DNA from: Histidinibacterium lentulum
GTDB lineage: Bacteria; Pseudomonadota; Alphaproteobacteria; Rhodobacterales; Rhodobacteraceae
Length of the DNA stretch: 64,000 bases
NCBI RefSeq assembly: GCF_003789055.1
Contig: NZ_ML119090.1
Span: 62,001-126,000 of the forward strand
Direction: 5' to 3'
Both the position numbers and the translations under genes were made by a program. Shown one piece after another: positions 8,259 through 17,730 of this stretch (positions are counted from its first letter, which is position 1; each line of letters starts with the position of its first letter). The notes under the pieces were generated by a model. The model was not told the DNA's origin. It made no database searches and saw only the letters and a list, made by a program, of their open reading frames with translations.

Positions 8259-9857
8259 CTACTCTTCGTAACCGGCCGCGCGGTCCCGGGCGATGGCCTC
8301 GGCGGGGCGTTCCTCTGGTGGGCCGTATCCGCCCCCACCCGGCAGGAGCAGGCGCAGGCGCGCGCCGCGCGGCACCTGCTGGCGTCCCTTGGGGGAGAGC
8401 GGCGTGCCGTCGGCCAGCATGACCGCGCCCGGCGCGCCGTCCGCGCCGCCCTCCCGCCCGCGGGCGGGGTGGTCGACCCTGTCGAACATCGCATTGATCC
8501 AGAGGTCATGGCCGTCCCGCGCGGCGATCTCGATCACCTGGCCGAGGCCGCCGCGGGTCCTGCCCGCGCCGCCCGAGCCGGGGCGCAGCTCCTTCTTCCA
8601 GACGGTGATCGGGCCGACATGTTCCGTCGCCTCCACGCTCATGGTCGACACGCCCGAGGGGAAGGCCGTGGCGGAGAGACCGTCGCTGCCGGGACGCGCG
8701 CCCGTCCCCCCCGAGTTGAACATCAGGATCTCGGCGGCGGGCGCGCCATCGGGCGTGCGGACCGAGAGCTGGATGTTCCAGAGCGCCGAGGCGCCCTCGG
8801 CGGGCACCCGTCCGGGCAGGGCCCCATGGAGCGCGCCGAGGACCACGTCGGGGACGAGATGGCCCATGACATGGCGCACCGAGACCGGGGCGGGAGGCTC
8901 TGCGGCGAGGATGGAACCCGAGGGGGCCCTCACACGGAAGGGCGCGAGGGAGCCTGCGTTGTTCGGCACCTCCGGCGCGATGGCGCATTTCAGGGCATAG
9001 GCGGCATAGGCGCGGGTATACACCTCGGGGCAATTCACGCCCCGCGCGCTGGCGGGCGAGGTTCCGGCGAAATCGGCGAGGATTTCGTCTTCGGCCACGG
9101 TCAGTGTGACGGCCATGCGCACCGGCGCCTCCGCCCCGTCGACCCACATCTCATTGGCAAAGGCGCCGGGAGGGACATCGGCGATGGCCGCGCGGGTGGC
9201 GGCGGCGCTGCGCTCGAGGATGAAGTCGGAGAGGGCCGCGAGGTCATCGGTGGCGAATTCGTCGAGCATTGCCATCAGCCGCCGCTCCCCCGCCGCGTTG
9301 CTGGCGGCGAGGGAGAACATGTCGCCCACTGTCTGATCTGGGGTGCGGACGTTTGTGCGGACGATGTCGAGCAAAAGGCGGGACACCTCGCCCGCATCGG
9401 CGAAACGGCAGACGGGAAGGCGCAGGCCTTCCTCGAAGACATCCCGCCCGTCGGGGCCGAAGCCGCGCCCGCCGATGTCGACGACATGGGCGGTAGAGGC
9501 GAAATAGCCGATCAGCCGTCCACGTCGGAACACCGGGGTGACCATGGTCACGTCATGCAGGTGGCCGGTGCCCATCCAGGGATCGTTGGTGATGTAGACA
9601 TCGCCGGGCCGCATCGTCGCCGTCCCGATGATCCGGGCGAAGTGACCGACACTCTCGGCCATGGCGTTGACGTGGCCCGGCGTGCCGGTGACAGCCTGGG
9701 CGATCATGCGCGCCTCCGCGTCGAAGAGCCCGGCGGAAAGGTCGCCCGCCTCGCGGACGGAGGTGGAGAAGGCGGTACGGATGAGGGTCTGGGCCTGTTC
9801 CTCGACCACGGCGATCAGACGGTCCCACATGATCTGCAGGTCGATGGAGCGGGTCAT
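8259..9857 (-). CDS. hyuB: Hydantoinase B/oxoprolinase family protein
   Basis: The 532-residue beta subunit of an ATP-dependent N-methylhydantoinase/5-oxoprolinase/acetone-carboxylase-like enzyme. The conserved GDVYITNDPWMGTGHL segment near residue 90 and GGTGARPGSDG near residue 390 are typical of HyuB. The start overlaps the 3' end of hyuA by 4 nt (ATGA), so the subunits are co-translated. The substrate cannot be told from sequence. It is convergent with cobQ, 7 nt apart. Confidence 0.88.
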   Translation of the reverse strand: MTRSIDLQIMWDRLIAVVEEQAQTLIRTAFSTSVREAGDLSAGLFDAEARMIAQAVTGTPGHVNAMAESVGHFARIIGTATMRPGDVYITNDPWMGTGHLHDVTMVTPVFRRGRLIGYFASTAHVVDIGGRGFGPDGRDVFEEGLRLPVCRFADAGEVSRLLLDIVRTNVRTPDQTVGDMFSLAASNAAGERRLMAMLDEFATDDLAALSDFILERSAAATRAAIADVPPGAFANEMWVDGAEAPVRMAVTLTVAEDEILADFAGTSPASARGVNCPEVYTRAYAAYALKCAIAPEVPNNAGSLAPFRVRAPSGSILAAEPPAPVSVRHVMGHLVPDVVLGALHGALPGRVPAEGASALWNIQLSVRTPDGAPAAEILMFNSGGTGARPGSDGLSATAFPSGVSTMSVEATEHVGPITVWKKELRPGSGGAGRTRGGLGQVIEIAARDGHDLWINAMFDRVDHPARGREGGADGAPGAVMLADGTPLSPKGRQQVPRGARLRLLLPGGGGYGPPEERPAEAIARDRAAGYEE

Positions 9858-11935
9858 GGCCGGGCCTCCTTGCGGATCAGCAGCAGGCTACCGCAGGGCT
9901 GGCCCACGGCGCGGAAGCCCGCGCTGACGATGGTGGTGGTCTCGTCCTCGACGATGGCGGCGGGGCCGTCGATCGCCCTGCCGGGGCAGAGGGCGCTGCG
10001 CGGCAGGACGGCGGCCTGCTCCATCTCCCGGACGGCGGCCTCCCAGATCGGGCGGTGGCCGGCGGGGGGCGGTTCGTTGTGACCCGTCCTGTCGGTGGCC
10101 ACGGGCGGGGGCGGCGGCGCCGGGGTGGCGACGGTGAGCGCCCAGTTGGTGACCTCGACCGCGAGCCCGTCGATGCTGCGTCCGAAGAGCCCGCGATAGG
10201 CGGTCTCGAACGCCGCGCGCAGGGCCGGGCCGTCATCCGGGCCGAGGCGGACATCCGGGAGTGGCACGGGGATTTCCCAGCCCTGCCCGTGGTAGCGCAT
10301 GAAGGCCACGAGGCGGGCCTCTGCCGGGGTCCCCCCGGCCACCTCGGCGACGAAGGTCCGCGCCTCGGTCTCGAGTTCCGCGAGAGCCGCGTTCACGAGG
10401 GCGGCGTCGAGCGCCTCGAGCCGCTGGAAGAGCGCGCGAGCGGCCTCGAAACTGACGGGCGCGCGCAGAAAGCCGATGGCCGAGCCGACACCGGCACCGG
10501 GCGGCACCAGGGCCGCGTGGATGCCCAGCTTTTCGCAAAGGCGGCAGGCATGGAGCGGTGCGCCGCCGCCAAAGGCGATCATCACGGTTTCCTCGATGTC
10601 GCGGCCGTTCTCGACCGCGTGAACCCGGGCCGCGTTGGCCATAGTCTCGTCCACCGTCTCGGTCACGCCGTGCGCCGCATGGGTCACGGGCAGGTCGAGC
10701 GCGGCAGCAAGGGGGGCGAGCGCCGCCTCGGCCCTCTCGGGCAGAAGCGGTATGGCGCCCCCGGCGAAGGCCGCGGGGTCGATCCGGCCCAAGAGAAGGT
10801 TGGCGTCGGTCACGGCTGGTTCGGTTCCGCCGCGCCCGTAGCAGGCGGGACCGGGTTCCGACCCGGCGGAGCGCGGGCCGACGCGGATGCGGCGCATGGC
10901 ATCGACCGAGGCAAGGGAGCCGCCGCCCGCACCGATCTCGACCATCTCCACGACGGGCGTCTGGATCAGCATTCCCGAGCCTTTTTTGAAGCGGTAGCTG
11001 CGGGCGACCTCGAAGGTGGCGGCGGTCTTGGGACGGCCCTCGTCGATCAGGCAGATCTTCGCGGTGGTCCCGCCCATGTCGAAGGAGAGCGCCCGCGCGA
11101 TGCCATGGGCGGCCGCATGGCCGGCGGCGAAGACGGCGCCTCCGGCGGGGCCCGATTCCAGGAGGCGAACGGGCACGGCGCGGGCGGTCTCCACCGACAT
11201 GAGCCCGCCACCCGAATGCATGAGGACAAGAGGCGCGATGATGCCCGCCGCGCGCAGGCGCTCGGCGAGGCGACCGAGATAGGCCTCCACCCGGGGGCGG
11301 ACATAGGCATTGGCGCAGACGGTGTTGAACCGCGGCAGTTCCCGCATCTGGGGCGAGACCACGGAGGAGAGCGAGACGGGAAGGTCCGGTGCAAGAGCGG
11401 CGAAGACCTCGGCGACGAGGCGTTCGTGAGCGTCGCTCGCATAGGCGTGGAGGAACCCTACCGCGACGCTCTCGTAACCTGCCTCGATGATCCGCCGGGC
11501 GACTGCCTCCGCCTCGGCGCGGTCGAGGGGCAGGAGGACCGTGCCGTCCGGCGCAAGCCGTTCAGGCAGGGTGTAGCGGTCTTCGCGCGGCACCAGCGGC
11601 GACGGAAGTTCGAGGTTGAGGTCATATTGCTCGAAGCGGTTCTCCGAGCGCATCTCGATCACGTCACGAAAGCCCTCGGTGGTGACGAAGGCGGTTCGCG
11701 CGCCGCGGCGCTCGATCAGCGCGTTGGTCACAAGTGTGGTGCCGTGGATGACCTGGGCGATGTCGGAAAGGCCGAGGCCCGCCGCCTCCGCCGCCCGCGC
11801 GAGCCCGTCGAGCACTGCGGCCTCTGGGGCGGCGTAGTCGGTCAGAACCTTTGCGGTGACAAGGCCGCCCGGCGTTTCCAGCGCCACGTCGGTGAAGGTG
11901 CCGCCGATATCCACCCCCGCCCTGACCGCCGCCAT
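9854..11935 (-). CDS. hyuA: Hydantoinase A/oxoprolinase family protein
   Basis: The 693-residue ATP-binding alpha subunit partnering HyuB. The N-terminal phosphate-binding motif GVDIGGTFTD marks the ASKHA-type ATPase fold; a second glycine-rich motif, SFDMGGTTAKICL, occurs near residue 285. The ATG at 11935, preceded by GGGGAGAAG, places this motif at the N-terminus as in homologues. The pair opens lactam or hydantoin rings with ATP; specificity is unknown. A rhodanese gene diverges upstream. Confidence 0.89.
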   Translation of the reverse strand: MAAVRAGVDIGGTFTDVALETPGGLVTAKVLTDYAAPEAAVLDGLARAAEAAGLGLSDIAQVIHGTTLVTNALIERRGARTAFVTTEGFRDVIEMRSENRFEQYDLNLELPSPLVPREDRYTLPERLAPDGTVLLPLDRAEAEAVARRIIEAGYESVAVGFLHAYASDAHERLVAEVFAALAPDLPVSLSSVVSPQMRELPRFNTVCANAYVRPRVEAYLGRLAERLRAAGIIAPLVLMHSGGGLMSVETARAVPVRLLESGPAGGAVFAAGHAAAHGIARALSFDMGGTTAKICLIDEGRPKTAATFEVARSYRFKKGSGMLIQTPVVEMVEIGAGGGSLASVDAMRRIRVGPRSAGSEPGPACYGRGGTEPAVTDANLLLGRIDPAAFAGGAIPLLPERAEAALAPLAAALDLPVTHAAHGVTETVDETMANAARVHAVENGRDIEETVMIAFGGGAPLHACRLCEKLGIHAALVPPGAGVGSAIGFLRAPVSFEAARALFQRLEALDAALVNAALAELETEARTFVAEVAGGTPAEARLVAFMRYHGQGWEIPVPLPDVRLGPDDGPALRAAFETAYRGLFGRSIDGLAVEVTNWALTVATPAPPPPPVATDRTGHNEPPPAGHRPIWEAAVREMEQAAVLPRSALCPGRAIDGPAAIVEDETTTIVSAGFRAVGQPCGSLLLIRKEARP

Positions 11936-12017
11936 GCCGCTTCTCCCCAACGCGTTCCGATGCGACCCTTGCACCGGGCGCGGGGGCCGTCAAACTGCCG
12001 CGGCGAGAGGAGTTCCC

Positions 12018-12425
12018 ATGAGACGACTGACAAAGAGCGCCGCGCAGCTTGTGGCCGAGGCTCGCGCGCGGATCGACGAGGTGGAGACGGCCGACCTGAT
12101 CGCGCTTCTCGGCGATCCCGAGGTGGTGGTCGTGGACATCCGCGACATCCGGGAGCGCCAGCGCAGCGGCTGGATCCCGGGCAGCGTCCATGCCCCGCGC
12201 GGGATGGTCGAATTCTGGGTGGATCCCGAGAGCCCCTATTTCAAGGAGGTCTTCGGCCGCGAGGAGGCCCGTTACGTCTTTCACTGCGCCTCGGGCTGGC
12301 GATCGGCGCTGACCGTCGTGCAGTTGCAGGACATGGGGTTCCCGGCGGCACATCTGCGCGAGGGCTTCTCAACCTGGGAGGCGCAGGGCGGCCCGGTCGA
12401 ATGGCCGGACGACCAAGGCAGCTGA
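12018..12425 (+). CDS. Rhodanese-like domain protein
   Basis: A 135-residue single rhodanese domain. The likely catalytic cysteine lies in the loop HCASGWRSA, with the conserved VVVDIRDIRER strand before it and a C-terminal EGFSTWEAQGGPVE segment typical of the family. Probably a sulfurtransferase or sulfide/cyanide-handling protein in the cytoplasm. The ATG follows AGAGGAG. It is followed by 113 nt of AT-richer DNA that should carry the promoter of the iron-binding protein gene. Confidence 0.85.
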   Translation: MRRLTKSAAQLVAEARARIDEVETADLIALLGDPEVVVVDIRDIRERQRSGWIPGSVHAPRGMVEFWVDPESPYFKEVFGREEARYVFHCASGWRSALTVVQLQDMGFPAAHLREGFSTWEAQGGPVEWPDDQGS

Positions 12426-12538
12426 CACCTTTTCCGACAATTTCACTAGGAATGGCTTGACCGAATCTTCGGATCAGGTAGTTGAGCGTTTGTGTCGGAA
12501 TAAACCGGCCGATGGAACAACATTCCGGAGAGGTGTCC

Positions 12539-13570
12539 ATGACCCGTCCCTACTCGAGGCTGCTGACCGCGGGCGTTGCCGCGCTCGCCACGGCCCTGCC
12601 CGCCGCGCCCGTGCTCGCCCAGGAGCTCAACCTTTATTCGTCGCGGCACTACGACACCGACGAGCGGCTCTATTCGGACTTCGAGGAGCAGTACGGGATC
12701 ACCGTGAACCGCATCGAGGGCAATGCCGACGAGCTGATCGCGCGGATGGAAGCCGAGGGCGAGAACTCGCCGGCGGATGTCTTCCTGACCGTCGATACCG
12801 TGCGCCTTGCCCGCGCGGCCGACCTGGGCCTGCTCCAGTCCATCGAGAGCGAGGTGCTCGAGGCGCGCATTCCTGCCTATCTGCAGGACGACGACAACCA
12901 GTGGTTCGCCTTCTCGCAGCGCGCGCGCATCCTGTTCTACGACAAGGCCCGCATCGAGAACCCGCCGCAGACCTATCAGGATCTCGCGAATCCCGAGTAT
13001 GCCGGTGAGGTCTGCATCCGCTCCTCCACCAACGTCTACACCCAGAACATCACTGCGGCCCTGATCGCGCATCTCGGCCGTGACGCGGTGGCGGACTGGG
13101 CCGAGGGCGTCGTGGCCAACTTCGCCCGCTCGCCCCAGGGCGGCGACACCGACCAGCTCCGCGGCATTGCGTCGGGCGAATGCGGCGTGGCCATGTCGAA
13201 CACCTATTACTATGCCCGCGCACTGCGGACGGGTGACGAGCAGATGTCTCCCGAGCAGCTCGAAAACATCGGCTGGGTGTTCCCGAACCAGAACGACATC
13301 GGCGCCCACATGAACATCTCGGGCGGCGGCGTGGCGGCCCATGCCCCGAACCGCGAGAACGCGATCCTGTTCCTCGAGTATCTCACGTCTGAGTCGGCGC
13401 AGGAGTACTTCTCCGCGGGCAATGACGAATACCCGGGCGTTCCCGGCGTGGGCCTTGCCCCCTCCGTCGCGTCGCTGGGCATCTTCCGACCCGACACCAT
13501 CGCGCTCTCGGACATCGCCGACAACATCGACGCGGCGATCGAGGTCCTGAACGAGGCAGGCTGGGAATAA
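12539..13570 (+). CDS. Ferric iron ABC transporter, periplasmic binding protein (FbpA/FutA type)
   Basis: A 343-residue periplasmic binding protein. A Sec signal peptide ends near A27 (PVLAQE). The mature protein begins with the family's typical LNLYSSRHYDTDE. The consecutive tyrosines in SNTYYYAR (residues 223-225) are the expected ferric-ion ligands, together with Y33 and Y38. The ATG at 12539 follows GGAGAGG. It is convergent with its likely permease gene; no ATPase subunit is visible nearby. The upstream gap is expected to carry iron control, but I could not match a clear Iron-Rhodo box or Irr site. Confidence 0.9.
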   Translation: MTRPYSRLLTAGVAALATALPAAPVLAQELNLYSSRHYDTDERLYSDFEEQYGITVNRIEGNADELIARMEAEGENSPADVFLTVDTVRLARAADLGLLQSIESEVLEARIPAYLQDDDNQWFAFSQRARILFYDKARIENPPQTYQDLANPEYAGEVCIRSSTNVYTQNITAALIAHLGRDAVADWAEGVVANFARSPQGGDTDQLRGIASGECGVAMSNTYYYARALRTGDEQMSPEQLENIGWVFPNQNDIGAHMNISGGGVAAHAPNRENAILFLEYLTSESAQEYFSAGNDEYPGVPGVGLAPSVASLGIFRPDTIALSDIADNIDAAIEVLNEAGWE

Positions 13571-13596
13571 GGCAAAGTCCTGACCACCGGCAGGAA

Positions 13597-13627
13597 GGGC
13601 GCGGCCTCGGAGGCCGCGCCCTTTTTT
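13597..13627 (+). terminator. Strong terminator between convergent iron-transport genes
   Basis: Arms GGGCGCGGCCT (13597-13607) and AGGCCGCGCCC (13611-13621) with a CGG loop, then a run of T. It ends transcription of the binding-protein gene. No matching T-tract serves the opposite strand. Confidence 0.88.
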
Positions 13628-13657
13628 GTTGCGCAACGCGCTGCCGCGGTGCCTCCG

Positions 13658-15445
13658 TCAGGACGCGCGCGGGTCCGTCGGCGGTTCGTCGAGCATCTCG
13701 GCTGCCGGGGCCGGCGTCGCCCGGGGAATGTCGGGGGAATGACGCCCGAGGGCGCGGCAGACGAGGATCACCGGCAGAAGCCCCACGGCCACGATCACCA
13801 GGGAAGGGACCGCCGCACCCGCGAGCCTCTCGTCGGCCGCCAGCCGATGCGCCTGAACGGCCAGCGTGTCGAAATTGAACGGGCGCATGATGAGGGTCGC
13901 CGGCAACTCCTTCATCACGTCGACGAACACGATGAGCAGCGCGGTCAGCAGCGTCGGCCGAAGGATGGGAAGATGCACACGCCGCACCAGCCCGGCGGTT
14001 GAAACGCCGAGCGTCCTTGCCACCGCATCGGTGTTGCGGTGCACGGTCGCAAGGCCGCCGTCATAGGTGTTCAGCGCCGCGGCGAGGAAGCGGACCATGT
14101 AGGCCATCACCAGAAGCCAGATCGACCCGGTGAACAGCAGGCCCGTATCTATTCCGAACCGCGCCTCCATCACCCGGTCGATGGCGTTGTCGAAGGCCGC
14201 GAAGGGTACGAGCAGGCCAACGGCGATGACCCCTCCAGGCACGGCATAGCCGATCCGCCCGACATGTGCCGCACCTGCCGAGAGCGCTCCGGGCGCGATG
14301 CGATGATAAAGACCGAGGGCCACAGCCGCGGTCACCGTCACCACTGCGGCGGTCCCGGCAAGCGTCACCGAGTTGCGCAGGAATCCGAGGTAGCGGTCGG
14401 AGGTCAGGTCCTGCCCCGAGCCGATCCCCATCTCGAACAGAAGCCCAACCGGAAGCAGGAAGCCGAGCACCACGGGCACGGTGCAGAGCACCACGGCGCC
14501 CCAGCGATGCCAGCCGCGCAGGTCCGTCGGGGGCGCGACCTCGAAGCGCTTGCCCGCGCCATGATGGCGCGCCGACCCGCGCTGGATCCGCTCGAGCAAG
14601 GCCAGCATGAGGGCAAAGGCCAGGAGGCAAAGCGCCAGTTGTGCCGACGCGGCGCGATCCGCCATGCCGAACCAGCTCGTGTAGATGCCCGTGGCGAAGG
14701 TCTGCACCCCGAAGTAGGAGACCGTCCCGAAATCGGCGATCGTCTCCATGATGGCCAGCAGGACACCACCGGCGATCGCGGGCCGCGCCATGGGCAGAGA
14801 GACCCTGAGGAACGCGCCCCAGGCAGACTGACCGAGCGCCCGGGCTGCGAGAAAGGCCGTCGCCGACTGCTGCAGGAATGCCGCCCGCGCCAGGAGATAG
14901 ACGTAGGGATAGAGCACGAGGATCAGCATGACGGCGGCGCCTGCCGTGGATCTGACCTCTGGAAACCAGTAATCCCGCGGCCCCCAGCCCGTCGCCGCCC
15001 TCAGCGCAGACTGTACCGCGCCGGGGTGGTCGAGCAGATCCGTGTAGGCATAGCCGAGGACATAGGCGGGGAAGGCAAGAGGCAGGGCGAGCGCCACCTC
15101 GAAGAGCCGCACGCCCGGAAACCGGGTCATGGTCACGAGCCAAGCCGCCCCGGTTCCGAGCAACGCCGTGCCGAGAGCCACGAGGACCACCAGCTGAAGC
15201 GTGGTTGAGGTATAGCGCCAGAGCACGGTCTCGGCGAGGTGCCTCAGGGTGTCGGTCGTGCCGAGAGACGCGGCGATGGCCACGGCGACCATCGGCAGAA
15301 GGCAGAGGGCCGCCGCCGCGACGGCGATCGTCCGCAAGAGCACGTCCGAGCGCGCGGCGCGATGGCTGCGGACCGCTCCGGACCGCTGCTCTCCGCGCGG
15401 CGTGCCGGACCCCGGAGCAAGGCGATGGGCGGATGGCGTACTCAT
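13658..15445 (-). CDS. Ferric iron ABC transporter permease (FbpB type)
   Basis: A 595-residue double permease with about 12 membrane segments and two binding-protein-dependent transport modules. The N-terminal half contains the LPLAFPAYVLGYAYTDLL region and the C-terminal half a VPGGVIAVGLLVPF loop, as in FbpB. The tail after the last helix is proline-rich. It faces the binding-protein gene convergently, so the two are probably partners made from separate transcripts. It starts 4 nt after the stop of the Wzc-like gene on the same strand, so read-through from the EPS operon is possible. The FbpC ATPase is not in the window. Confidence 0.87.
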   Translation of the reverse strand: MSTPSAHRLAPGSGTPRGEQRSGAVRSHRAARSDVLLRTIAVAAAALCLLPMVAVAIAASLGTTDTLRHLAETVLWRYTSTTLQLVVLVALGTALLGTGAAWLVTMTRFPGVRLFEVALALPLAFPAYVLGYAYTDLLDHPGAVQSALRAATGWGPRDYWFPEVRSTAGAAVMLILVLYPYVYLLARAAFLQQSATAFLAARALGQSAWGAFLRVSLPMARPAIAGGVLLAIMETIADFGTVSYFGVQTFATGIYTSWFGMADRAASAQLALCLLAFALMLALLERIQRGSARHHGAGKRFEVAPPTDLRGWHRWGAVVLCTVPVVLGFLLPVGLLFEMGIGSGQDLTSDRYLGFLRNSVTLAGTAAVVTVTAAVALGLYHRIAPGALSAGAAHVGRIGYAVPGGVIAVGLLVPFAAFDNAIDRVMEARFGIDTGLLFTGSIWLLVMAYMVRFLAAALNTYDGGLATVHRNTDAVARTLGVSTAGLVRRVHLPILRPTLLTALLIVFVDVMKELPATLIMRPFNFDTLAVQAHRLAADERLAGAAVPSLVIVAVGLLPVILVCRALGRHSPDIPRATPAPAAEMLDEPPTDPRAS

Positions 15446-15449
15446 GGCC

Positions 15450-17633
15450 TCACTGCTGGTAGTACTTGTTTCCGTATCTTGCGTATGCGCCGTATTTTCC
15501 GCCGTATCCGTATCGTTTCATGCCGCGGGGGTCGATCTTGGTGAGGGCGGTTCCGGCGACGTGGAGGTTGACGGACCTCAGTTCGCGCAGGCCGTCGAGG
15601 ACCTGCGGGCGAGGGGTGCGGTCCCACTGGACGCAGTAGACGATGGCGTCGCAGGTCTGGCCGATCACCCGCGCGTCGGGGACCACCAGCACCGGCGGCG
15701 TGTCGATCACGATGTAGTCGTAACGCCCGCGCAGGGTCTCCAGAAGGTCCCGGAACCGCTGCGAGGCGAAGGCGTCCGCCGCGTTCACCGCCGATTTCTC
15801 GCCCATGATCACGTCCGCCCGGATCCCCGCCTCCGCCGCCGGCACCACCGCCGCCTCGAGCGCGGCCTCCCCCGACATCAGCGACAGAAGCCCGGGACGG
15901 CCGGTCTCGGGGAAATACTGCGAGAAGGTCCGCCGCCGCACGTCGCCCTCGAGCAGAAGCACCCGCTTGCCCTCGAGACCCCCGAGATTGTGCGCCACCG
16001 CGATCGCATCCGTCGTCTTGCCCTCCCCCGGAACCGAGGAGGTGAAGGCGATCACCTGCGGCGGCGTGTCGATGTTCGACATCAGGATCGAGGTCCGGAG
16101 GTTCCGGATCGCCTCGGTCGCCGCCGCGTTCGGCTTGTCGTTCAGATAGGGCACCAGCTGCCGCCGCCGCCGGATCGGGATCACCGGGATCTGCCCGATC
16201 ACCTCGAGCCCCGTCGCCGCCGAAAGCTCGTCCGAGGTCCGGAACCCGTTCCGCAGCGCCTCGCGCAGGAGCACGATCCCGCCCCCCAGCATCAGCCCCA
16301 GGATCAGGCTCAGCGCCAGCACCCGCGAGGCCCGCGGCTCCACGAGGCTGCCGCCCGTCGCCTCCGACAGCACCCGCGCATCCGCCTGCTGGATGCCCTG
16401 CTGGACGGTCGTCTCCCGCAGCCGCGTCAGGAAGGTCTCGTAGAGCGTCGAGACCGCGTCGCGCTCGCGCATCATCTGCTGCAGCCGGCCGATCTGTTCG
16501 GACTGCTCCGCGATGTCCCCGTCGAGACGCGCCGCGGTATCCTCGAGCGCCGCGAGGCTCGCCTGCGACCGCGCGAGATCCGAGCCCGCCCGCTCCGCGA
16601 TCTGGTCGTAGCGCGCGAGGAACGCGCCGTCCGCCGCCAGCACCTCCGCCGCCGGCCCGCGCTCCGCCAGCCGCTCCAGCGTCGGGTCCGACGCCGCCGC
16701 CAGCAGCGCCTCGAGATCGCCCGCCGTGCGCGCCGCCTCGAGCTCCGCCACCCGCGCGGCCGCCGCCGCCGCGTCCGCCCGCGCCAGGTCGAGCCGCCCC
16801 CGCGCCTCCCGCGCTTGGGTGTTGAGCGCCGCCAGACCCTCGGGGCTCACGAAATCCGCCTCCGCCCGCAGCGCCTCGATCGCGTCCTCCCGCTCCTGCA
16901 GCTCCGCCTCGAGCTCCACCAGGCGCTCCGACAGCCAGGTCACGGCACCTTCCGTCGCCTCCAGCTTCGAGCGGACCTGGTCCTCGAGATAGACCGCCGC
17001 AAGCGTGTTCGCGATCCGCGCCGACTTCCCCGCGTTCTCGGTCACCACCCGGATCGTGAACACGTAGGTCCCCCGCAGGATCGACGGCGAGATCGCCCCG
17101 CCCAGCGCCCCGATCGCGCGGTTGCGCGCCGCCTCGGGCGTGTCCGGCCCGGGCACCGGGATCGGCCGGCCCAGCACCTGCCGCGCAAGGTTCTTCAGAT
17201 CCTCCGTGGAAAACGCCGGCTCCGGCCGCAGCCGCGCGTTGAACTCGGCATCGGACGTCAGATCCAGCCGGTCCACCACCTGCCCGAGCAGCACCCGCGA
17301 CTTCAGCAGTTCGAGCTCGGTCTGCATCGCCTGGCTGTCCGACGAGACCCCGGAGACCACCTCCTGCAGGTCCACCACCTGCGCCCGGTCCACCTCCAGC
17401 GCCAGCGACGTGCTGGCGGCATATCTCGGCACCGCGAGCTCGTAGACGTAATAGCCCCCGATCAGCAGCGTCAGCGCCGCGCAGAGCCCGATCAGCCATT
17501 TGCCGCGCCAGAGCGTGCGCACGAGGCCCAGAAGGTCGATCTCGTCGTCCTCGGGCACCGGCGGCGCCGCCATCTGCGGCTGCACCGGTCCCCTGGCCTG
17601 CGCCCCGTAGCGCCTGTCCGATACCTCGTTCAA
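15450..17633 (-). CDS. Wzc-like polysaccharide co-polymerase and tyrosine autokinase
   Basis: About 727 residues. An N-terminal Wzz domain has a first membrane helix near residue 50 (LIGLCAALTLLIGGYYVYE), followed by a long periplasmic coiled-coil region, a second helix near residue 430, and a cytoplasmic BY-kinase domain. Walker A is SSVPGEGKTT (about residue 530), the A' motif is LLLEGDVRRR (slightly unusual, normally DADLRRP), and Walker B is VIDTPP. The last 20 residues form a tyrosine cluster (YGYGGKYGAYARYGNKYY), the autophosphorylation tail. It controls chain length and export of exopolysaccharide. The start is uncertain: a TTG at 17633 with GGGGA 6 nt upstream, a GTG at 17654, or an ATG at 17573. 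Confidence 0.9.
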   Translation of the reverse strand: MNEVSDRRYGAQARGPVQPQMAAPPVPEDDEIDLLGLVRTLWRGKWLIGLCAALTLLIGGYYVYELAVPRYAASTSLALEVDRAQVVDLQEVVSGVSSDSQAMQTELELLKSRVLLGQVVDRLDLTSDAEFNARLRPEPAFSTEDLKNLARQVLGRPIPVPGPDTPEAARNRAIGALGGAISPSILRGTYVFTIRVVTENAGKSARIANTLAAVYLEDQVRSKLEATEGAVTWLSERLVELEAELQEREDAIEALRAEADFVSPEGLAALNTQAREARGRLDLARADAAAAAARVAELEAARTAGDLEALLAAASDPTLERLAERGPAAEVLAADGAFLARYDQIAERAGSDLARSQASLAALEDTAARLDGDIAEQSEQIGRLQQMMRERDAVSTLYETFLTRLRETTVQQGIQQADARVLSEATGGSLVEPRASRVLALSLILGLMLGGGIVLLREALRNGFRTSDELSAATGLEVIGQIPVIPIRRRRQLVPYLNDKPNAAATEAIRNLRTSILMSNIDTPPQVIAFTSSVPGEGKTTDAIAVAHNLGGLEGKRVLLLEGDVRRRTFSQYFPETGRPGLLSLMSGEAALEAAVVPAAEAGIRADVIMGEKSAVNAADAFASQRFRDLLETLRGRYDYIVIDTPPVLVVPDARVIGQTCDAIVYCVQWDRTPRPQVLDGLRELRSVNLHVAGTALTKIDPRGMKRYGYGGKYGAYARYGNKYYQQ

Positions 17634-17730
17634 GACCTGTCCCCGGTGCAGCACCCCGGATCGCCCCCGGGGTCAGTCCGGTCTTGCACGAACGCCGCCA
17701 CGCTTCAAGAACGCCGCGCCCGGCGCCCGC

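Noticed and set aside
8178-12460. Two very long plus-strand open frames across hyuB and hyuA
   Set aside because: They are shadows of high-GC coding DNA; hyuA and hyuB on the minus strand have all family motifs.
12426-12538. Iron-responsive operator upstream of the ferric-binding protein
   Set aside because: Expected from context, but I could not match a recognised Irr, RirA or Iron-Rhodo sequence with confidence.
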